A stretch of 64,000 nt of DNA from Wolfiporia cocos (taxonomy: Eukaryota; Basidiomycota; Agaricomycetes; Polyporales; Phaeolaceae), in contig JACCLO010000004.1 in assembly GCA_029448655.1 (NCBI GenBank), positions 1,860,001 to 1,924,000 of the forward strand, in the 5' to 3' direction. Position 1 is the stretch's first letter; every line of letters begins with the position of its first letter. This document shows positions 58,501 through 64,000 of the stretch, piece after piece. Under the pieces are notes generated by a model that did no database searches, was not told the DNA's origin, and saw only the letters and a program-made list of their open reading frames with translations. The position numbers were made by a program, and so were the translations under genes.

Positions 58501-59833
58501 GCCACCCGATATCATCAAGGGACAAGAAGAATACGAAGTCGAAGCCATCTTGGCTGACAGATGGCAAAGAAAGAAGCATCAATACTTCGTCAAGTGGAAA
58601 GGCTATGCCACGGCCGACAACTCATGGGAAGACGAGGGGAACTTGGGACACTCCAAGGAGCTGATAAAAGACTACCACAGGACGAGAGTCAGGACAATCC
58701 CGACACTCGAAAACAGGACAGTAATAGTATGTCGACGACTCGCCACCAGCTCCCCCGCCGTACCACGACCCCCGGCGATACAGATCGTCGAGAAGGCCGA
58801 CCGCGAGGTACGCCACCAAGAAGGTACTCCCCCCAGCATCTACAGATTAGACACGCCCTCCTCTGGTACAGGGCCGAGGGACCTTTTGCTGGCCGAGCCG
58901 ATGGCTGGTCGGCCCTCTTCGACATCGCACAGGACCTCACCCACGTTTACAGCTCGTACCAGAACATCACCGAGGACCTCGTCCGAATGGAGGGGCAGAT
59001 CAGAGCGCAGAGAGAGGGACTCGAGCTACTCACCGACAGACTTATCGACCGATTGGCCGCCACTACAACGGCCCGACTACGACACGCGCTCAACGACTTT
59101 GAGGATCGCGAGCACGTTACTCCCAATCGACCCGAATACACACCGCGACCCGCCCGCTTTTTCACCCCCGACGAACGACGCCGAGTTGCAAGGCCGTTTG
59201 ATTTTATGGAGGGTGATAGAGTATTATTTCCGTTGCCTACCGAGACTCAGAGGGCCCGCCGAACAGGAGTTAGAGACCCGATGCCACGTATTTCTGGTAT
59301 GGGAGGCAACGAGAGACGTGAACCACCTGCACGCCCGACGAGCCCTAGGGCTACCCCAGCACGACAGCAAAGAGCGAATAGCACGCCGCCTATTCGACGA
59401 TCTCCTTCAGTGCAGAGTATTACCCGCGAGGAGTTTGAGCGAGGTGCGAGGGAGCACGAACGAGACACCGCCTCCCTACCCACATGGGCCGCACGAAACC
59501 TCCACCGAGCCGCACACCACTGGAGGTACCAACATAACGAATACCTCCGCGATATCCCTTCCCTACGGGTACCAGCGAGGCCCTCACCCGAGCAGCCGTG
59601 TCGACAATGTGGTTCCGCTAACCACTGGATCCTCGACTGCCCCGATTATATTTGCAGAGCTTGTGGGCTCAATCAACCAGGTCATCGACAGAATGAATGC
59701 CGCCAACACTTCGTATGGCGAAATCCTACGACCCCGTCCCTCAGCGGGAACGGCAACATCTACAACGAACAGGACACCGAGGCACTCTGAAGAGGGGAAC
59801 TTGGAAAATTCGTCAAGGCCGACGAATGCCTAG
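55564..59833 (+). CDS. Element D Pol, downstream part: RT-RNase H-integrase-chromodomain-tail
   Basis: Continuation of 46315-47096 after element E. It resumes inside dUTPase motif 5 (GSTDQPEE) and stays open to 59833. The same frame runs back to 55490 through the LTR only by chance. It has RT with YMDD (56372 region), RNase H (ETDASQ), integrase finger (CAICQQ) and core (SDRGPQFAS), chromodomain (YFVKWKGY) and the long tail, as in E. It has no stop, unlike D's upstream half. As it now lies behind a complete LTR element it can only be expressed from a foreign promoter, for example LTR 54851-55558. Confidence 0.88.
58729..59790 (+). CDS. Overlapping ORF in the pol tail of element D, double zinc-knuckle protein (353 aa)
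   Basis: Counterpart of 53735-54796, also in the -1 frame to pol and of identical length. In D the frame is open back to an ATG at 58561 (409 codons), but copy E has TAG in that upstream part, so the shared ATG at 58729 is the better start. Both zinc knuckles are intact (CRQCGSANHWILDC, then CRACGLNQPGHRQNEC). Substitutions spare all eight metal ligands. Function unknown. Confidence 0.68.
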   Translation: MSTTRHQLPRRTTTPGDTDRREGRPRGTPPRRYSPQHLQIRHALLWYRAEGPFAGRADGWSALFDIAQDLTHVYSSYQNITEDLVRMEGQIRAQREGLELLTDRLIDRLAATTTARLRHALNDFEDREHVTPNRPEYTPRPARFFTPDERRRVARPFDFMEGDRVLFPLPTETQRARRTGVRDPMPRISGMGGNERREPPARPTSPRATPARQQRANSTPPIRRSPSVQSITREEFERGAREHERDTASLPTWAARNLHRAAHHWRYQHNEYLRDIPSLRVPARPSPEQPCRQCGSANHWILDCPDYICRACGLNQPGHRQNECRQHFVWRNPTTPSLSGNGNIYNEQDTEAL

Positions 59834-59844
59834 GGAGGGGCTGA

Positions 59845-60552
59845 TGTTACGATTACTTTGATTTTTCGAATATCGACAGAACTCACCATCGGGCGAATAC
59901 GATACAGGGACTTGTTGCGCAACCAACCCCCCTGGCTACTCGTGATCTTACTGGGCGCATTCCCAGTTGTACTAGTCTATAGGGCTCGTTTCATCTTTGG
60001 CAGATCCAACCCTGCGACCGTTTCATGTTCATCGTTTATTAGCTGACAGATGGCGTTCAACCGCCATCATTCCTATCTATCGTCTCAGATATATCACTCC
60101 ATACTTATCAGACGTTTGGGACTATAGCGTAGATATTATCTGTGGCATCTGGGACAGACTTGACCCCTGAAACCTAGCGTAGTATAAAAACTCATGTACT
60201 TACCGTCGAGGCTCTTCAGCTCGACCTTGTTGTATAAACAAGAAGTCTTATACTCGTTCTCAAATGTAGGAAACTACGCTCAGTATTTCTCACTCGAGCA
60301 ATGGAACGACTAAGTCCTCGAAGTGCACACTGACTTCTCGGACTTAGGCGAGTCTTATATTCTATTCGACTCGCACTTGAACAGATTATATCCTCTAACG
60401 CGTATTGGATATTAACCGATCTCCTAAGGACTTCACTTAGGACCCGAAGGCATCTAACGAGTATTTGCCTTGCATACGGCGACGTGCCTACGTGCAGAAG
60501 AACGATCTATATTCGCAACTCGAATATACAAACGGGTATTCGACCCGTAACA
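59845..60552 (+). repeat. 3' LTR of element D
   Basis: 708 bp, closest to 43624-44331 (both share GTATAAAAACTC where the E LTRs have GTATATAAACTC). Preceded by AGGGAGGGGCTGA. Confidence 0.93.
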
Positions 60553-60733
60553 GGAGCCGAAGGGGATTCAGTCCTTGCCTGTCTAATGTATGATGGCTCA
60601 CTAACCTCCTCATCCTCACATTCATCATCCATTGTCGAACTCCCGAGCCTTCCGTGACTGAGAGGCTCTCCTAACTTTAGAAGCAAAGTAAATGCTTGTC
60701 TGGGAAGTATCCTGCTGGTCGATTCTGACATCC

Positions 60734-61104
60734 TGTCACAAGCCGATTTTCTCCAACTTGCTTGCGACTAGAGACAACCCTTATCTTATCTAAGCGCCCG
60801 CCTATACATCACGTGCAAGGACCCCGAACACCCCACACGTGCCTACACAGACCCCGGACACCCTTGATGTGGCTCTACACCTACGATAGGGTTTACCATA
60901 CTCTAAACGGTCTATCAGCTTACGTAATACTGTATAGTAGCCAAACATGTACAAACAGCCTACGAGCATATATACCAGCCAGACGAGCAGGGAGCACCCC
61001 AGACTCGTCTTGGCCTTTGTTGCCTTGAGTAGCCTCAGACTAGGAATACGCTTTCACGCGAGTAATATTCCCCTGAGTAGTTGCTTAAGATAGCGCTTGT
61101 GTCA
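60734..61104. mobile_element. Solo LTR (371 bp)
   Basis: TGTCACAAG...CTTGTGTCA, perfect 9-bp inverted termini, with CATCC duplicated at 60729-60733 and 61105-61109. Its termini match those of LTR A, but the body is different. A GCATATATACC stretch near 60967 may be its TATA element. Orientation is not determined. Confidence 0.87.
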
Positions 61105-61109
61105 CATCC

Positions 61110-62849
61110 GTGGTCTGAGAAGATTGTGTATGAATCGGGAAAGTGAGATATTAGGGAATATGTTGTTTCACAAATCAGATCAGCGCAGCGTTCATGACGT
61201 TGTTACTCTCACTGTGAATTAGCCCGCATAGGTCGATATTCCGGCCTGCTCCGAATCGTCTGTGATCGACTGGATTATGAGAGCCAATCAGGTCGGCGTG
61301 CGCACACTTGTCCGAAGCGGAAATACGGCAACTAGTAAGATAGTGTGCATACAAACTCATCAAAGGATGACTAAGCAATGTGACGGAACCACTGTAAAAT
61401 TAATGCGAATTCTGTGCAGTACAGTCTCCGAAATCAAAAACCACAGATTTGTAGAAAATTGCATTCCACACAACCGCTTGTGGGCGGATTTTTGATCCTT
61501 GCCTTCGCTGAATTGCCTTAGCATTTACACGGGAGGGACTACAGTCAACGCCAAAACAAGCTATTTGAAATTATCTTATCAATATCACTCTCAGCACCGC
61601 CTGAGCCATCTGGCACTCACTCATGCCCAGGTGATGTCTATTCAACCTTAAAAATCTAGGGGCGCACTCAAGCTTGGAACGAGCATGTCAAGATAATGAT
61701 TGGGATAAGGAGAATGTGAGTTGGACCATTAATACCGACCAATGACTTTGACAGTAGTCCTAGGTTGCTCCGGCAGCTAAACAGAGACACCGACTACCTC
61801 AGGATATCATGTTGGCAAGCTACAATCCACCCATTTGATTGTCAAAGGCAGCAGATGTACTGTAATTAAGTTGTGCTATATAGATACTATAATTGCTCGC
61901 TGCGCTTCATGGATGCTTACCGTCGTGGACTAGATGGACGACAGACGGCATGGGCCAACAAAAAGTATCATGGACATCGTGTTTTGCCGGATAACATCTT
62001 GGCAGAATTCGACCACGCACACCTTCCATCGTGGCTTTGTTGATTGTAGGCATCAATAAGCTTTATTGAAGTATACATGCTGCTAACTGAATGGACGGTG
62101 TCGTACAGATGGGAAGTGGCGATACGGGCAAGCGCTTGGACTAATGAGAACAGTGCTTGACCGATAACTCCTATGTGATGGGCCGATTTGGAAATGTAAC
62201 GACTATGTCACGTAACAGTCATGTATTGGAACATTTGATGAGTTTGTATGAGGACTATCTTATAGTCGTAAGCATGAGTGTCCTGCAACGATCAGATAAA
62301 TTCACACGCTGTCTCGAACTTATGAGACGCTATATACAGGAAATATATTGTACCTGTACGGGTCGGTCATTTGAGAATCATTGTTTTGCATGATATCATT
62401 CGAGGACGCCTACTGTTCACAAACAAAGTTGTAACCAATGGTGCTTGAGAACCAGGCTGCTTGCCATATTTCCTCCAGTGCGAGGTGTAGATTGAGGTTG
62501 CAATCACCACAGTTAACTGTGATACAACGATAAAAGCTATAAAAATGGCTGTCGATAAACATCAACTTGCATCAAATATCGCTACGACTTCGTGGTAGAC
62601 GTACATCTTCGATCCGGCGATATCTGTGAGGTTAATTGTCACAGCGTGCATACTCACATGATATAGCCATTTCTATTGCCTGGGTAGCCATAAGCACATA
62701 TATTGACTCCCTCTCTGTCCCACACATAAGCCTTGTTTTTCCGTACATGAACACCGCATTTAGTCATAATTACTTGACACAGTGATACAAGTGTATACAA
62801 AAAAGCGCATATATTGATGCTGACCCTCGTTGAAATCGCATCAGCGGAG
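61110..62849. other. Intergenic, no identified feature
   Basis: About 1.7 kb, AT-richer than the elements. Open frames are short and without motifs. I see no LTR, TIR or intron-exon pattern. Confidence 0.4.
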
Positions 62850-63550
62850 GGACTTCAGTCAATTATCTTAATCTGCCAACTGCCCTTCGCTTAAGAAATC
62901 GCAGTTGCGAGCTAGGTTGGCACGCAGATTAATCTGCTAGCTGTGGCAGATTAATCTACTGTGACAATAAAATGGTACATCCAGGATTCAAACCAAGGAC
63001 CTTAGCACAGATGAGAATAAGAGCATCGCAGCATACATTAGCCAACTGAGCTACGGTGCAACTGGTGTCTACACACTTTTAGGAAATATATAGAGTATTT
63101 TGTAAACTTCATTTTTGCAGTTTAACATCTTCCATAACACAAATACAAATGAATCTGCCTCTAAAGACCTGTGATTTCAGTGTATTCAACTTTCCCATTG
63201 TGAGTTGCTCCAGGTCAGGCATGGTAAAACAAGCTACCACTATTATTGATTTCTTTATGCTTGTTGTAGTATTTAGTTGCCTTGATGATTTGTGTGTAAA
63301 ATTCGCGTTATATATATTTTGATTGGTCAAATGAAACTGTTGTCACTATGGCTCAGTTGGCTAATTATGCTGCAATGCTCTTATTCTCATCTGTGCTAAG
63401 GTCCTTGGTTTGAATCCTGGATGTACCATTTTATTGTCACAGTAGATTAATCTGCCACAGCTAGCAGATTAATCTGCGTGCAAACCTAGCTCACAACTGT
63501 GATTTCTTAAGTGAAGGGCAGTTGGCAAATTAAGATAGTTGACTGAAACT
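62850..63550. repeat. Large inverted repeat (foldback) with tRNA-like arms
   Basis: Left arm ~62850-63065 and right arm ~63335-63550 are reverse complements with scattered mismatches; the loop is ~270 bp. Each arm holds a GCAGATTAATCTGC palindrome and a tRNA-like segment. No target duplication was identified. It may be two opposed SINE insertions or one foldback element. Confidence 0.8.
63349..63417 (+). other. tRNA-like pol III promoter in the right arm (A and B boxes)
   Basis: Box A TGGCTCAGTTGG at 63349-63360 is a full consensus match. Box B GGTTTGAATCC at 63407-63417 has one change from consensus. The spacing is tRNA-like. The left arm has the same boxes on the minus strand (B 62984-62994, A 63042-63053). 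Acceptor and T stems do not pair well, so this is a tRNA-derived sequence and not a tRNA gene. Confidence 0.65.
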
Positions 63551-63565
63551 CTACATCAACGAAGT

Positions 63566-63875
63566 GCAAGACTGTAGATCTACTCAAATCTATGTAGCAG
63601 GTCCTGTAACTGTAGCCGGACAGGTATAGTCATGTATAACCCCCTTATAGTAGCAGGTCTGCACAATAGCAAGTGCCCAAGTGACGTGTTCTTGCAAAGA
63701 CCTCACCTGAAACCCATGCTATTGCAAGGACTTCACCTGAGGCCCTTCACTATTGTGAGGACCTCACCTGAGGCCTGTGCTATTGCGAGGACTGCACAAT
63801 AGTGTTCCACTTGGCAGTGGCATGGCAGGAGCACCACTCTAGGGAACCGGTTCCAAAAATGCAGCTCTTAAAACA
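63566..63875. repeat. Dispersed repeat R, copy 2
   Basis: Matches 30293-30610, with one or two extra ~31-bp subrepeats containing GGACCTCACCTGAG. The C-family LTR follows directly after CTTAAAACAT. Confidence 0.75.
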
Positions 63876-63876
63876 T

Positions 63877-64000
63877 TGTCACAGATTTGGGACATGCCAC
63901 TATTTTTCCCGTATTTTTACCTATTTATCTGGTATTTCTACGACCTTGTAGACATTCACGCTGCTAAGCGCCCATCTACACGTACATGCAACCAAACAAC
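63877..64000 (+). mobile_element. C-family LTR, cut by the window end
   Basis: The first 124 bp of an LTR of the element C family (TGTCACAGATTTGGGACATG...). It has a few substitutions and a 1-bp deletion relative to 32961, so it is an older copy. Solo or complete cannot be told. Confidence 0.88.

Larger units (their letters stand above)
43624..60552 (+). mobile_element. Ty3-type retrotransposon D (decayed), interrupted by its relative E
   Basis: Own parts are 43624-47096 and 55564-60552, 8462 bp in total, bounded by 708-bp LTRs. The flanks are GGAGA (43619-43623) and GGAGC (60553-60557), a 5-bp duplication with one change. Plan: gag, protease-dUTPase-RT-RNase H-integrase-chromodomain-tail. 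There are one nonsense codon in gag and two in the protease/dUTPase part. Element E sits inside dUTPase motif 5. D is older than E, judging by more LTR differences and stops. Confidence 0.93.

Noticed and set aside
43624..60552. Two or three tandem Ty3 elements sharing LTRs
   Set aside because: The GGGTT duplications, equal 8462-bp lengths and in-frame join of the two D halves show nesting of E within D.
63349..63426. A functional tRNA gene in the right arm of the foldback
   Set aside because: A and B boxes are good but acceptor and T stems do not pair; it is a tRNA-derived sequence.

Overview
The window is a repeat-rich stretch of a filamentous basidiomycete genome, most likely an Agaricomycete. 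Three things point there: one host gene with many 48-69 bp introns and a Zn2Cys6/fungal-specific transcription-factor architecture, Ty3-type chromoviral retrotransposons, and Helitrons. About 90% of the window is transposable-element sequence, and many elements are nested so that their order of arrival can be read.

Layout. 236-3734 (+): a Zn(II)2Cys6 transcription factor. I could assemble it as 16 exons that join in one frame to 878 codons, including a 6-nt microexon. 4830-12965 (-): two short non-autonomous Helitrons and one 7.3-kb autonomous Helitron (RepHel gene 6196-11880), joined end to end. 12969-26039 (-): a non-autonomous Helitron split by a small Helitron (13207-13721) and by a Ty3 element, A (14375-25976, TSD CAAAC). 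Element A is itself interrupted by a small non-autonomous LTR element, N (23294-25238, TSD CTAAG). 26040-27967 (-): three more tandem Helitrons. 27991-29943 (+): an oppositely oriented Helitron interrupted by a solo LTR (28314-29139, TSD GATTC). 31472-32425: a hAT-like non-autonomous TIR element (8-bp TSD). 32961-42966 (+): Ty3 element C, structurally intact, TSD ATATT. 43624-60552 (+): Ty3 element D carrying a second copy of its own family, E (47097-55558, TSD GGGTT). 60734-61104: a solo LTR (TSD CATCC). 62850-63550: a large inverted repeat with tRNA-like arms. 63877-64000: the start of another C-family LTR.

How the parts work together. A and C share one plan: a pre-gag coiled-coil ORF, gag, then protease-RT-RNase H-integrase-chromodomain-dUTPase. 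D and E use another plan: gag, then protease-dUTPase-RT-RNase H-integrase-chromodomain plus a long tail. The dUTPase domain therefore sits at two different places in two Ty3 lineages of one genome. The D/E tail is overprinted by a 353-codon ORF with two zinc knuckles. It is the same length in both copies and changes fewer amino acids between copies (17) than the pol frame over the same bases (27). I consider this overlapping ORF and the conserved pre-gag ORF the best candidates for undescribed biology here.

No RNA gene, CRISPR array or second host gene could be supported. Family assignments come from motifs read by eye; no database search was run.
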